Below, one piece after another: positions 50,317 to 60,101 of a stretch of DNA of 64,000 nucleotides (the stretch's first letter is position 1; each line of letters opens with the position of its first letter). The stretch spans positions 1,488,001 to 1,552,000 of the forward strand of contig NZ_JACCFH010000001.1 in assembly GCF_013410775.1 (NCBI RefSeq). Direction: 5' to 3'. The notes beneath the pieces are model-generated. The model was not told the DNA's origin and did no database searches. It worked only from the letters and a program-made list of their open reading frames with translations. The stretch comes from Sphaerotilus montanus (GTDB taxonomy: Bacteria; Pseudomonadota; Gammaproteobacteria; Burkholderiales; Burkholderiaceae_C). Made by a program: the position numbers and the translations under genes.

Positions 50317-50380
50317 CCGATCAAGCCCACAGACTTTATTGCTTTGCAGCAAACCACTCTGTCGCTTCCATGCTGTTCGC

Positions 50381-50466
50381 TGGTGGAGGAGGCTGGATTC
50401 GAACCAGCGTACGCTTTCGCGGGCAGATTTACAGTCTGCTGCCTTTAACCACTCGGCCACCCCTCC
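50381..50466 (-). tRNA. trnY: tRNA-Tyr (GTA)
   Basis: An 86-base class II gene with a long variable arm and encoded CCA. The acceptor is GGAGGGG, the anticodon stem GCAGA/TCTGC holds the GTA anticodon, and the T-loop is GTTCGAATC. First gene of the tRNA-tuf operon. Confidence 0.97.
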
Positions 50467-50480
50467 TGGGCGAGCCATAG

Positions 50481-50509
50481 ACTTTAACAAAGCTATTTTT
50501 TTGCTGCAA
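50481..50509 (-). promoter_or_regulatory. Sigma-70-type promoter for the tRNA-tuf operon
   Basis: On the minus strand a -35 hexamer TTGCAG (50509-50504) is followed by a 17-base spacer and a -10 hexamer TAAAGT (50486-50481). Transcription would start near 50474, eight bases before tRNA-Tyr. An A-rich stretch just upstream of the -35 could act as an UP element. The surrounding stretch is clearly AT-richer than the rest of the window. Confidence 0.75.
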
Positions 50510-50561
50510 GCACTTTCTGCGGTTTTTTCTTTGGTGCCTGTTGAACGGGTCGGTTCAGACC

Positions 50562-51290
50562 TCAATCCGACCCGTCCAGCCGCCAGTCGATCGGTGCACT
50601 GCCTTGAGCGGCCAGCCAGGCGTTCGCCGTGCTGAATGGGCGGCTGCCGACAAACGGCACCGGTGGACGGCGTGCTGCCAGCGGCGACGGGTGGTTCGAT
50701 ACAAGGATCCGGTTCGCGCCCCCGGCCTGCTCGATGCGCGGCCCCTTGGCCTGCGCATGGGCGCCCCACAGCAGGAACACCTTCGGATGCGGCTGCGCGG
50801 CGACCCGGTCGATCAGCGCATCGGTCAGCGCCTCCCAGCCCAGTTTGGCGTGGCTGGCCGGCTGGTCGCGCTCGACAGTGAGGCTGGTGTTGAGCAGCAG
50901 CACGCCCTGCCCCGCCCACGCCCGCAGGCTCCCGGACACCGGCAAGGCCAGCCCGAGGTCCGCCACCAGCTCCTGCCGGATGTTGCGCAGGCTCGGCGGG
51001 ATCTTCACCCCGTCGGCGACCGAGAACGCCAGCCCCTCGGCCTCGCCCGGCCCGTGGTACGGATCCTGGCCCAGGACCACCACCCGCACCTGCTGCGGCG
51101 TCAGCGTCTCCAGCGCCCGCAGCGGCCGCGCCGGGTAGACCTCGGCCCCGGCCGCCACCCGGGCGTCGATCGTACGGCACAGCGCCGCGCCGCGCGGACT
51201 GGCCACAAACGCCGCGACCAGATCGTCCCAGCCCGGCGCCACGTCCGACAGCGCCTCGGCCAGCGGGCGCGTCAAGCGGTTGTCGACCAT
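50562..51290 (-). CDS. ung: Uracil-DNA glycosylase (family 1)
   Basis: This 242-residue base-excision repair enzyme removes uracil from DNA. It has the catalytic water-activating loop VVLGQDPYHGPGEAEGLAFSV, LLLNTSLTVE, and the minor-groove loop HPSPLAARRP. The ATG at 51290 shares one base with the trpC stop (TGATG), making it the last gene of the trp operon here. Linkage to tryptophan synthesis is probably positional. Confidence 0.96.
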   Translation of the reverse strand: MVDNRLTRPLAEALSDVAPGWDDLVAAFVASPRGAALCRTIDARVAAGAEVYPARPLRALETLTPQQVRVVVLGQDPYHGPGEAEGLAFSVADGVKIPPSLRNIRQELVADLGLALPVSGSLRAWAGQGVLLLNTSLTVERDQPASHAKLGWEALTDALIDRVAAQPHPKVFLLWGAHAQAKGPRIEQAGGANRILVSNHPSPLAARRPPVPFVGSRPFSTANAWLAAQGSAPIDWRLDGSD

Positions 51291-52102
51291 CAGCGGAACA
51301 GCGCCGCCAGCGCCACACCCGGATCGGCGGCGCGCATGAACGCCTCACCGACGAGGAAGGCATGCACATCCGCTGCCCGCATCTGCGCCACGTCCTGCGG
51401 CCCGAGGATGCCGGACTCGGTCACCAGCAGCCGGTCCGCCGGCACCGCGTCCAGCAGCCCCAGCGTGGTATCCAGCGTCACGTCGAAGGTGCGCAGGTCG
51501 CGGTTGTTGATGCCGACCAGCGACGTCTTCAGCCGCAGCGCCCGCTGCAGTTCCTCGCCGTCGTGGACCTCGACCAGCACGCTCATCCGGTGCGCCAGCG
51601 CCACCGCCTCCAGATCGGCCATCTGCGCATCGTCCAGACACGCCGCGATCAGCAGGATGCAGTCCGCACCCATCGCGCGCGCTTCGTGGACCTGGTACTC
51701 GTCGACCATGAAGTCCTTGCGCAGCACCGGCAGCGCGCACGCGGCCCGCGCCTCCAGCAGGTACTCGACCGCGCCCTGGAAGTACTGCACGTCCGTCAGC
51801 ACGCTCAGGCACGCGGCGCCATGGCGCTCGTAGGTCTGCGCGATCTCGGCGGGATGGAAGTCCGGGCGGATCACGCCCTTGCTCGGACTGGCCTTCTTGA
51901 TCTCGGCGATCACGGCGGGCTGCGCCGCGGCGATCTTCGTGCGCAGCGCGGCCTCGAAATCGCGCACGTCGGTGCGGCTCTCCGCCTCCTCGCGCAGGGA
52001 GGACAGCGAGCGCCGCGCACGGGCCGCGGCCACCTCCTCGTGCTTGGTGACGACGATGCGGGCGAGGATGTCGGGGACACCGGGGGGAAGGGGTCGGCTC
52101 AT
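51290..52102 (-). CDS. trpC: Indole-3-glycerol-phosphate synthase
   Basis: This 270-residue (beta/alpha)8 enzyme of tryptophan synthesis is the monofunctional TrpC without a fused TrpF. Active-site segments are [43 protein letters not shown] and VTESGI. ATG 52102 overlaps the trpD stop by four bases (ATGA). Confidence 0.97.
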   Translation of the reverse strand: MSRPLPPGVPDILARIVVTKHEEVAAARARRSLSSLREEAESRTDVRDFEAALRTKIAAAQPAVIAEIKKASPSKGVIRPDFHPAEIAQTYERHGAACLSVLTDVQYFQGAVEYLLEARAACALPVLRKDFMVDEYQVHEARAMGADCILLIAACLDDAQMADLEAVALAHRMSVLVEVHDGEELQRALRLKTSLVGINNRDLRTFDVTLDTTLGLLDAVPADRLLVTESGILGPQDVAQMRAADVHAFLVGEAFMRAADPGVALAALFR

Positions 52103-53133
52103 GCTGCGGCGAGTTCCTGGGAACGGGTGACGAACTGCTGGAGGCGTGCGGCGGCCTGGCCATTGGCGAGCACCTCGCGGGCCAGCTCGATGCCTTCGGT
52201 CATGGTCGAGGCGACATTGGCGGCATAGAGCGCCACGCCGGCGTTCAGCATCACGATGTCGCGCGCGGGGCCGGGCGCGTTGTCCAGCACCGCCTGCAGC
52301 AGCGCGCGCGACTCCGCGGGCGTCTCCACCTTCAGCGAGCGGTTGCTGGCCATCGTCAGGCCGAAGTCCTCGGGGTGAACCTCGTACTCGCGGATCTCGC
52401 CGTCGCGCAGCTCGCCCACCAGCGTGCCGGCGCCCAGCGAGACCTCGTCCATGCCATCCCGGCCGTAGACGACCAGCGCGTGCTCGGCGCCCAGGCGCTG
52501 CAGCGCACGCACCTGGATGCCCACCAGATCGGGGTGGAACACGCCCATCAGGATGTTCGGCGCCTCGGCCGGGTTGGTCAGCGGGCCGAGGATGTTGAAG
52601 ATGGTCCGCACGCCGAGTTCGCGCCGCACCGGGCCGACGTTTTTCATCGCCGGGTGGTGGTTGGGGGCGAACATGAAGCCGATGCCGGTGTCGGCGATGC
52701 ACTGCGCCACCGCCTGCGGCGACAGCGTCATCGGCACGCCCAGCGCTTCGAGCACGTCGGCGCTGCCGGACTTGCTGGAGACGCCGCGGTTGCCGTGCTT
52801 GCTGACCCGTGCGCCCGCGGCAGCGGCGACGAACATCGAGCAGGTCGAGATGTTGAACGTGTGCGAGCCATCGCCACCGGTGCCGACGATGTCCACGAGG
52901 TGCGTGCGGTCGGTGACGTTGACCTTGACCGCGAACTCGCGCATCACCTGCGCGGCGGCGGTGATCTCGCCGATGGTTTCCTTCTTGACGCGCAGGCCGA
53001 CCAGCAGCGCCGACATCATCACCGGCGACATGGTGCCGCCCATGATGCGGCGCATCAGCGTCAGCATCTCGTCGTGGAAGATCTCGCGGTGGTCGATGAC
53101 GCGGGCCAGGGCTTCGTGGTCGGTGATCAGCAT
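52099..53133 (-). CDS. trpD: Anthranilate phosphoribosyltransferase
   Basis: This 344-residue enzyme makes phosphoribosyl-anthranilate. It has the PRPP motif [35 protein letters not shown] and NILGPLTNP. Its start ATG 53133 overlaps trpG by seven bases. It is not fused to the TrpG amidotransferase, unlike the enterobacterial protein. Confidence 0.97.
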   Translation of the reverse strand: MLITDHEALARVIDHREIFHDEMLTLMRRIMGGTMSPVMMSALLVGLRVKKETIGEITAAAQVMREFAVKVNVTDRTHLVDIVGTGGDGSHTFNISTCSMFVAAAAGARVSKHGNRGVSSKSGSADVLEALGVPMTLSPQAVAQCIADTGIGFMFAPNHHPAMKNVGPVRRELGVRTIFNILGPLTNPAEAPNILMGVFHPDLVGIQVRALQRLGAEHALVVYGRDGMDEVSLGAGTLVGELRDGEIREYEVHPEDFGLTMASNRSLKVETPAESRALLQAVLDNAPGPARDIVMLNAGVALYAANVASTMTEGIELAREVLANGQAAARLQQFVTRSQELAAA

Positions 53134-53696
53134 GTGGACTCCAGGAAATTCTTCAGCATGGCGTGGCCGTGCTCGCTGAGGATGGATTCGGGGTGGAACT
53201 GCACGCCTTCGATCGCCAGCGTGCGGTGGCGCACGCCCATGATCTCGCCGTCCGCGCTGGTGGCGGTGACGATCAGGTCGGCGGGCAAGGTGGCGCGCTC
53301 GATGGCCAGCGAGTGGTAGCGCACGATGTCGAACTGACGCGGCAGGCCGGCGAAGACGCCCTGCTGGTCGGTCGTGATGGTGTCGAGCTTGCCGTGCATC
53401 TGCACCTGCGCCCGCACGATGTTCCCGCCGAGGGCCGCACCGATGCTCTGGTGGCCCAGGCACACGCCGAGGATGGGCAGCTTGCCAGCGAAGTGGCGGA
53501 TCGCCTCGATGCAGATGCCCGCCTCCGCGGGCGAGCACGGCCCCGGTGACAGGACCAGGCGGTCGGGTTGCATCGCCTCGATCTCGGCGATGGTGATTTC
53601 GTCATTGCGGTGGACCCGCACGTCCTCGCCCAGCTCGGCGAAGTACTGCACGAGGTTGAACGTGAACGAGTCGTAGTTGTCGATCATCAGCAGCAT
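53127..53696 (-). CDS. trpG: Anthranilate synthase glutamine amidotransferase component
   Basis: This 189-residue class I amidotransferase has [15 protein letters not shown] at the N-terminus, the nucleophile in [11 protein letters not shown], and the His-Glu pair in [13 protein letters not shown]. It supplies ammonia to TrpE and may also serve PabB. It lies 25 bases after trpE and overlaps trpD. Confidence 0.97.
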   Translation of the reverse strand: MLLMIDNYDSFTFNLVQYFAELGEDVRVHRNDEITIAEIEAMQPDRLVLSPGPCSPAEAGICIEAIRHFAGKLPILGVCLGHQSIGAALGGNIVRAQVQMHGKLDTITTDQQGVFAGLPRQFDIVRYHSLAIERATLPADLIVTATSADGEIMGVRHRTLAIEGVQFHPESILSEHGHAMLKNFLESTC

Positions 53697-53721
53697 GTTC
53701 GTTCTCCTTCGGGACGCGGGG

Positions 53722-55209
<1,488 letters not shown>

Positions 55210-55369
55210 GGTGTGCGCTCCAGACGGCCCACCGGCATGCTCGCGTGTTGGTCTTGTCGTGACGACTGCAGGGACTCGCGTGCGTGCCGCGGGCCTGGTT
55301 GATCTTGATCGGGGGACTCGGCGCGGTGCAGGGAACACGCGCGGCGACAGACATCAGCAGATCGGGTCA

Positions 55370-55390
55370 GGCGTCGGCTTCAGCGACGCC
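55370..55390 (-). promoter_or_regulatory. Hairpin overlapping the trp leader-peptide stop codon
   Basis: A perfect 7-bp stem GGCGTCG / CGACGCC with a 7-base loop containing the leader stop codon. A ribosome stalled at the Trp codons would cover or free its 5' arm. The remaining bases to trpE (55210-55369) are GC-rich, with no clear terminator. Confidence 0.45.
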
Positions 55391-55457
55391 AGGGCCAGGC
55401 TCCCCGGTCTTGCGACCCGGCGGCGTGGCCGATGCTGTGTTTGCGCGGGATGAACAT
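55380..55457 (-). CDS. Candidate trp leader peptide (25 aa, two Trp codons)
   Basis: A 25-codon ORF starting MFIPRKHSIG and ending GAWPWRR-stop lies directly between the probable trp promoter and trpE. Two Trp codons separated by one Pro codon stand four codons before the stop. The start is within about five bases of the predicted transcription start, so the message could be leaderless. A 7-bp stem GGCGTCG / CGACGCC (55370-55390) begins inside the final codons and closes just after the stop, as expected for a ribosome-stalling attenuator. No T-run terminator is evident before trpE, so the mechanism is uncertain. Confidence 0.55.
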   Translation of the reverse strand: MFIPRKHSIGHAAGSQDRGAWPWRR

Positions 55458-55467
55458 GATGCGGCGC

Positions 55468-55498
55468 AGTGTAGCAGCGACCCCACGCACTGCGTCAA
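55468..55498 (-). promoter_or_regulatory. Probable trp operon promoter
   Basis: On the minus strand TTGACG (55498-55493) and an extended -10 TGCTACACT (hexamer 55473-55468) are separated by 19 bases. The extended TGn may compensate for the long spacer. The predicted start near 55461 is only a few bases before the leader-peptide ATG. It lies back-to-back with the TRAP-operon lipoprotein gene on the other strand. Confidence 0.55.
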
Positions 55499-55557
55499 GC
55501 CCGCTGAGGCGCCGGGGCGTCACGCCACTTTCACAGGCGACCCCTAGATTCCAGCCC

Positions 55558-56319
55558 ATGTTCCCGAACCGAAGCCGCATGGTCGGCCTGTGCATGGCCG
55601 TGCTGCTCGGCTGGCTGCTGGGTGGATGTTCGACGCTGGGATCGCCAGCGCTCGCCGAATCCGTCGCCAGCGGCTACACCCGGTATGCCTATGCGTTCGT
55701 GTCCTTCGAAGCCGACCGGCTCGACGCCACCGACGCCCGCACCGCCCAGTCGCTGCGCCAGCGTGCGGCGCGCCTCTACGCCAGCGCCTGGCAGCACGCC
55801 CGCGCGGCGCTGGAGGCCGATCAGCCCGGTTTCATGGCCGCGTTGTCCCAGCCGGACCCGGCCCGCTGGCCGTCGCTGCGTCCAGACCAGGTCGGGCTGG
55901 CGTACTGGGGCGCTGCCGCCTGGGCGGGTCAGATCTCGCTGTCCAAGGACGACCCGGAAGTTGTCGCCGACCTGCCGCTGAGCATCCGGCTGGCTGAACG
56001 GGCCTATGCCACCGCTCCCGAATACGGCGATGGCGCGCTCGCCAGCTTGATGGGCACGCTGGAAGCGGCCCGTCCCGGTGGCTCACCCACCCGCGCCCTG
56101 GTCTTCTTCGACCAGGCACTGCAGCTCGGGAAGGGTCGCGAGGCCGGTGCGCCGCTCGCCAAGGCGGAAGGCTGGGCCCAGCCGGCGGGCGACAAGGCGG
56201 CCTTCGCGGCGCTGCTCGACGAGGTGCTGGCCATCAGCACCCGGCATCCCTCGCTCGCCAATGACGCGGCGCGGCGCCGTGCGCAGTGGCTGCTCGACCA
56301 GATCGACGACCTGTTCTGA
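55558..56319 (+). CDS. TatT-type TPR lipoprotein associated with a TRAP transporter
   Basis: This 253-residue lipoprotein has signal peptide GLCMAVLLGWLLGGC with the lipobox cysteine at residue 24. The body is helical with TPR-like spacing (FEADRLDATDARTAQSLRQR, IRLAERAYATAPEYGDGALA, RALVFFDQALQLGKGREAGA), matching the TatT family, which forms trimers and partners a TRAP binding protein in TPR-associated TRAP transporters. The following genes encode that binding protein and the permease. It probably helps pass ligand to or from the binding protein. Confidence 0.85.
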   Translation: MFPNRSRMVGLCMAVLLGWLLGGCSTLGSPALAESVASGYTRYAYAFVSFEADRLDATDARTAQSLRQRAARLYASAWQHARAALEADQPGFMAALSQPDPARWPSLRPDQVGLAYWGAAAWAGQISLSKDDPEVVADLPLSIRLAERAYATAPEYGDGALASLMGTLEAARPGGSPTRALVFFDQALQLGKGREAGAPLAKAEGWAQPAGDKAAFAALLDEVLAISTRHPSLANDAARRRAQWLLDQIDDLF

Positions 56320-56371
56320 CCACCCTGCCCTGACGACCGACGACTGACGCTCTGCCACCTGCCTGCACAAG

Positions 56372-57406
56372 ATGACCCCTGATTCGAGACTGCGCCGCCA
56401 CTGCCTGCTGACGCCCCTGGCGCTGGCGGGCCTGTTCGCCACGCCGACGCTGCACGCCGCTCCCCGTTCGCTGCGGCTGGGCACCGTGGCGCCCAAGAAT
56501 TCGCTCTACCACCGCCAGCTGGTCGAACTCGCCGAACTGTGGCGCACCGGCCAGGGCGACGGCGCCAAGGCCCTCGTCTACGCCGACGGCAGCCAAGGCG
56601 GCGAGGCCGAGATGGCCCGCCGCATGCGCATCGGGCAGTTGCAGGGCGCGCTGCTGAGCGTGGTCGGGCTGCGCGAGATCGAGCCGTCGATCGCCGCGTT
56701 GCAGAACATGCCGCTGCTGTTCCGCGACTGGGCCGAGGTCGACTACGTGCGCGAGAAGATGCGCCCGGCGATGGAAAAGCGCTTCCTCGACAAGGGCTTC
56801 GTCGTGCTGGCGTGGGGGGACGCGGGCTGGGTGCGCTTCTTCTCGCGGGAGGCGGCGATCCGCCCGGACGACTACAAGCGCATGAAGTTCTTCGCCTGGG
56901 GCGCCGAGCCGGAGCAGCAGGCCATCATGAAAAGCCTGGGCTACACCCCGGTGCCCCTGGAAACCAGCGACATCCTGCCCGCGATCCAGACCGGCATGAT
57001 CGACGTCGTGCCCTCGACGCCCTACTTCGCGCTGGCCAGCCAGGTCTACGACACCGCTCGCCACATGCTGGAGATCAACTGGGCGCCCATCGTCGGCGCG
57101 CTGGTGTTCACCGCGAAAGCCTGGGACGACATGGCACCCGCCCAGCAGGCTGCGATGCGCGCCGCGGGCGAGAAGGCCGGTGCCGCGCTGCGGGTGCAGG
57201 CCCGCCAGGAAGTGGTGGACGCCGCCGCGGCGATGGCCAAGCGCGGGCTGACCATCCACCGCCCCACCGCCGAGCAGATGAAGGAATGGCAGGCGCTGGC
57301 GGACAAGCTCTACCCGCGCATCCGCGGCACCATGGTGCCGGCCGACACCTTCGACGAGGTGATGGCCCACCTCAAGGCCTACCGCGCCAACCCGACCCGC
57401 CCGTGA
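56372..57406 (+). CDS. TRAP transporter DctP-type substrate-binding protein
   Basis: This 344-residue periplasmic protein has a signal peptide ending near LHAAP. The DctP fold is seen in SLRLGTVAPKNSLYHRQLVE, VYADGSQGGEAEMARRMRIG, and DILPAIQTGMIDVVPSTPYF. The usual ligand-binding Arg region is not obvious, and the substrate is unknown; the TatT-linked group may bind apolar ligands rather than C4-dicarboxylates. It overlaps the permease gene by four bases (GTGA). Confidence 0.88.
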   Translation: MTPDSRLRRHCLLTPLALAGLFATPTLHAAPRSLRLGTVAPKNSLYHRQLVELAELWRTGQGDGAKALVYADGSQGGEAEMARRMRIGQLQGALLSVVGLREIEPSIAALQNMPLLFRDWAEVDYVREKMRPAMEKRFLDKGFVVLAWGDAGWVRFFSREAAIRPDDYKRMKFFAWGAEPEQQAIMKSLGYTPVPLETSDILPAIQTGMIDVVPSTPYFALASQVYDTARHMLEINWAPIVGALVFTAKAWDDMAPAQQAAMRAAGEKAGAALRVQARQEVVDAAAAMAKRGLTIHRPTAEQMKEWQALADKLYPRIRGTMVPADTFDEVMAHLKAYRANPTRP

Positions 57407-59250
57407 GCACGGTGTCGACCCTCACCGCGTCGGAGAACGCGGCCGCCACGCGCCGGCGTTGGCCGATCGACAGCGTGGTCGCTGGCGGCGCGCTGGTGCT
57501 GATGCTGCTCATCCCGCTGGTCGAGATGGCGGCGCGCCCGCTGCTGGGCCACGGCATCTCGAACGCGCCCGTGCTGGTGCAGCACCTCGGACTGGTGCTC
57601 GCCATGTTCGGCGCCGTCGCGGCCGAGCGCACCGGCCACCTCACCACGCTGGCCGGCAACGCCCCCACCACCGGCTGGCGTGGCGGGCTCGCCTCCGCCA
57701 GCGCGGCGCTGTTGTGCGGTGTGCTGGCCTATGCGAGCGCGCAACTCGTGGAGAGCGAGCGCTCCGCCGGCCATGCACTCGCCTACGGCATGCCGGTCTG
57801 GGCGTTCCAGGCGGTGCTGCCGCTCGGGTTCGCGTGGCTGGGCCTGCGTCTGGGCCGGCGGGCGGGGATGGCCAGCGGACACCGGGCACTGGCCTGGGTC
57901 GCCGCGGTCGTGCTGCCGCTGGTGGGCGCCGCGGTCTCGGGGCGTCTGGACGGCGAGCTGCCGCTGCCCTTGCCGGTGGTGGTCGTGTGGCTGGTGCTGG
58001 CGCTGCTGGGCGGGGCGCCGATCTTCACGGTGCTGGGCGGACTGGCGCTGGCGCTGTTCGCACACGAGGGGCAGCCGCTGGCCTCGGTGCCGCTGTCGCA
58101 CTACCAGATCACCGTCAACCCGTCGCTGCCCGCGCTGCCACTGTTCACGCTGGCCGGGCTGATCCTGGCGCGCACGGGCGCGGCCGGGCGGCTGGGGCAG
58201 GTGTTCGTCGCGCTGTTCGGGCCGGGTGTGCGGGGCACGGTGATCGCCGCGGCGGTGATGTGCTCGGGCTTCACCGCCGTCACGGGCGGCAGCGGCGTCA
58301 CCATCCTGGCGCTCGGCGGGCTGCTGCTGCCACTGCTGAACAAGACCGGCTACCCGGAGCGCCGGGGCATCGGGCTGGTCACCAGCGCCAGCGCCCTGGG
58401 CGTGCTGCTGGCGCCGTCGGTGCCGCTGATCCTGTACGCCATCATCGCCCGCGTGCCCATCAACACGATGTTCCTGGCCGGGCTGGTGCCAGCGGTGGTG
58501 ATGGTGGCCTGCCTGCTGGTGTTCGGTGGTTTCCTGCGTGCCGGCGCGAACAAGACCGCCCCGCCGCCGGACGCCGCCCCGCGCCCCGCCCTGGGTGCGG
58601 CACTGTGGCGGGCCAAGTGGGAACTGCTGGCGCCCGTGGTGGCCGTCGGCTCGCTGGTCAGCGGCCTGGCCACGCCGACCGAGAGCGCCGCCCTGACCGC
58701 CGCCTACGCGCTGCTGACCCAGTCCCTCGCGCACCGGGAACTCTCGGTGCGCGGTCTGGGCGCGGCGCTGGCCCTGAGCGTGCAGGTCATCGGCGGAGTG
58801 ATGCTGATCCTGGGCATGGCGCTGGGGCTGACCAACTACCTGATCGACGCCGGCATCCCCGACGCCGCCACCGAGTGGGTGCAGCAGGTCATCCCCAACC
58901 GCTACCTGTTCCTGCTGGTGCTCAGCCTGTTCCTGCTGCTGGCAGGGGCGCTGATGGAGATCTTCGCGGCGCTGGTGGTGCTGGTGCCGCTGCTGCTGCC
59001 GGTGGCGCAGTCGTATGGCATCGACCCGGTGCATTTCGGCGTGATCTTCCTGGCCGCGATGGAGATGGGGTTCCTGTGCCCGCCGGCCGGGATGAACCTC
59101 TATTTCGCCTCGGCCATGTTCGGACGGCCGATGCGCGAGGTGGCACGCGCCGTGGTGCCGGCCGTGGGGGCGATCCTGCTGGGGACGCTGCTGCTGTCGG
59201 CGATACCGGCGCTGTCGCTGGCGCTGCCGCAGTGGTGGGCTAGCCGCTGA
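57403..59250 (+). CDS. TRAP transporter fused small-large permease (DctQM)
   Basis: This 615-residue membrane protein starts at GTG 57403, overlapping the binding-protein stop. The first roughly 170 residues give four helices of a DctQ-like small subunit; residues about 180-615 give the 12-helix DctM large subunit, with FTLAGLILARTGAAGRLGQV, TGGSGVTILALGGLLLPLL, and MEMGFLCPPAGMNLYF near the end. Fusion of Q and M is a known variant. It would import the ligand delivered by the DctP protein using an ion gradient. Its end overlaps convergent gph by 11 bases. Confidence 0.9.
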   Translation: MSTVSTLTASENAAATRRRWPIDSVVAGGALVLMLLIPLVEMAARPLLGHGISNAPVLVQHLGLVLAMFGAVAAERTGHLTTLAGNAPTTGWRGGLASASAALLCGVLAYASAQLVESERSAGHALAYGMPVWAFQAVLPLGFAWLGLRLGRRAGMASGHRALAWVAAVVLPLVGAAVSGRLDGELPLPLPVVVVWLVLALLGGAPIFTVLGGLALALFAHEGQPLASVPLSHYQITVNPSLPALPLFTLAGLILARTGAAGRLGQVFVALFGPGVRGTVIAAAVMCSGFTAVTGGSGVTILALGGLLLPLLNKTGYPERRGIGLVTSASALGVLLAPSVPLILYAIIARVPINTMFLAGLVPAVVMVACLLVFGGFLRAGANKTAPPPDAAPRPALGAALWRAKWELLAPVVAVGSLVSGLATPTESAALTAAYALLTQSLAHRELSVRGLGAALALSVQVIGGVMLILGMALGLTNYLIDAGIPDAATEWVQQVIPNRYLFLLVLSLFLLLAGALMEIFAALVVLVPLLLPVAQSYGIDPVHFGVIFLAAMEMGFLCPPAGMNLYFASAMFGRPMREVARAVVPAVGAILLGTLLLSAIPALSLALPQWWASR

Positions 59251-59917
59251 ACACGCCGGACCTCGGCCACTGCACCTGATCCAGGCGGTCCACATGGGCC
59301 AGCGCCGGCACCGCCCGGATCGGCTCGCCGTGGTTGTAGCCATAGGTCACCAGGACGACCGGGCAACCCGCCGCCCGCGCCGCCTCTGCGTCGTTGCTGG
59401 AGTCGCCGATCATCAGCGTCTGCGCCGGCGGGGTGCCCAGCGCCTTGCAGGTCTCCAGGAGCGGCAGCGGATCGGGCTTCTTGCGCGCGAAGCTGTCTCC
59501 GCCGAACACCACCTCGAAGAAGCCGTCCAGCCCCTTGCTCGCCAGCAGCGGCCGGGCGAACGCCACCGGCTTGTTCGTCAGGCAGGCCAGCCGCAACCCC
59601 GCGTCGCGCAGGCGCTGCAAGCCCTCGACCACGCCGGGGTAGACATCCGCGTACTGACCGTTGAGCGCGAGGTAGTGCCGCTGGTAGGCCGACCACGCGG
59701 CGTCGTACAGCGCGGCGTCGCCACCGACATGGGCCAGCGTCGTGCGGATCAGGTGCTCGCTGCCCTTGCCGACGGTGTGTTCGACGAAGGCGCGGTCGAC
59801 CACCGGCAGGCCAAGTTCGGTCAGCGTCAGGCGCAGCACGGCGACGAAGTCGCCGAGGGTGTCGACCATGGTGCCGTCGAGATCGACGATGGCGGCTTGC
59901 AGGGAAAGAGAGGACAT
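59240..59917 (-). CDS. gph: Phosphoglycolate phosphatase (HAD family)
   Basis: This 225-residue HAD phosphatase has the nucleophile motif IVDLDGTMVDTLGDF, motif II LACLTNKP, Lys in FARKKPDPLPLL, and motif III LMIGDSSNDAEAA. It detoxifies 2-phosphoglycolate formed during DNA repair. In many betaproteobacteria gph sits directly upstream of trpE; here a TRAP operon separates them. ATG 59917 starts MSSLSLQAAIVDLDG. Confidence 0.92.
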   Translation of the reverse strand: MSSLSLQAAIVDLDGTMVDTLGDFVAVLRLTLTELGLPVVDRAFVEHTVGKGSEHLIRTTLAHVGGDAALYDAAWSAYQRHYLALNGQYADVYPGVVEGLQRLRDAGLRLACLTNKPVAFARPLLASKGLDGFFEVVFGGDSFARKKPDPLPLLETCKALGTPPAQTLMIGDSSNDAEAARAAGCPVVLVTYGYNHGEPIRAVPALAHVDRLDQVQWPRSGVFSG

Positions 59918-60101
59918 CGGTGGGTGGATGGGCTGATGGGCGAATGCATCGCAAACCCGGCATTGTCGGTGCAGGATTGCATGCATTTTTGCCATTTCAC
60001 CGTGGATTCGAGGGCCATCAACGCCTGTAGCCTGCCCGTCTGCGCAAGATGGGCGCCGCACGCGAGCACCAGCCAGGGGGCATGGGACCCATCACCGTCG
60101 A

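Noticed and set aside
55210-55369. Classical intrinsic terminator in the trp leader
   Set aside because: GC-rich dyads exist, but none is followed by a T-run on the transcribed strand.
57379-59343. Minus-strand 654-codon frame opposite the TRAP permease
   Set aside because: Gln/His/Arg-rich antisense shadow of a membrane protein with no domain.
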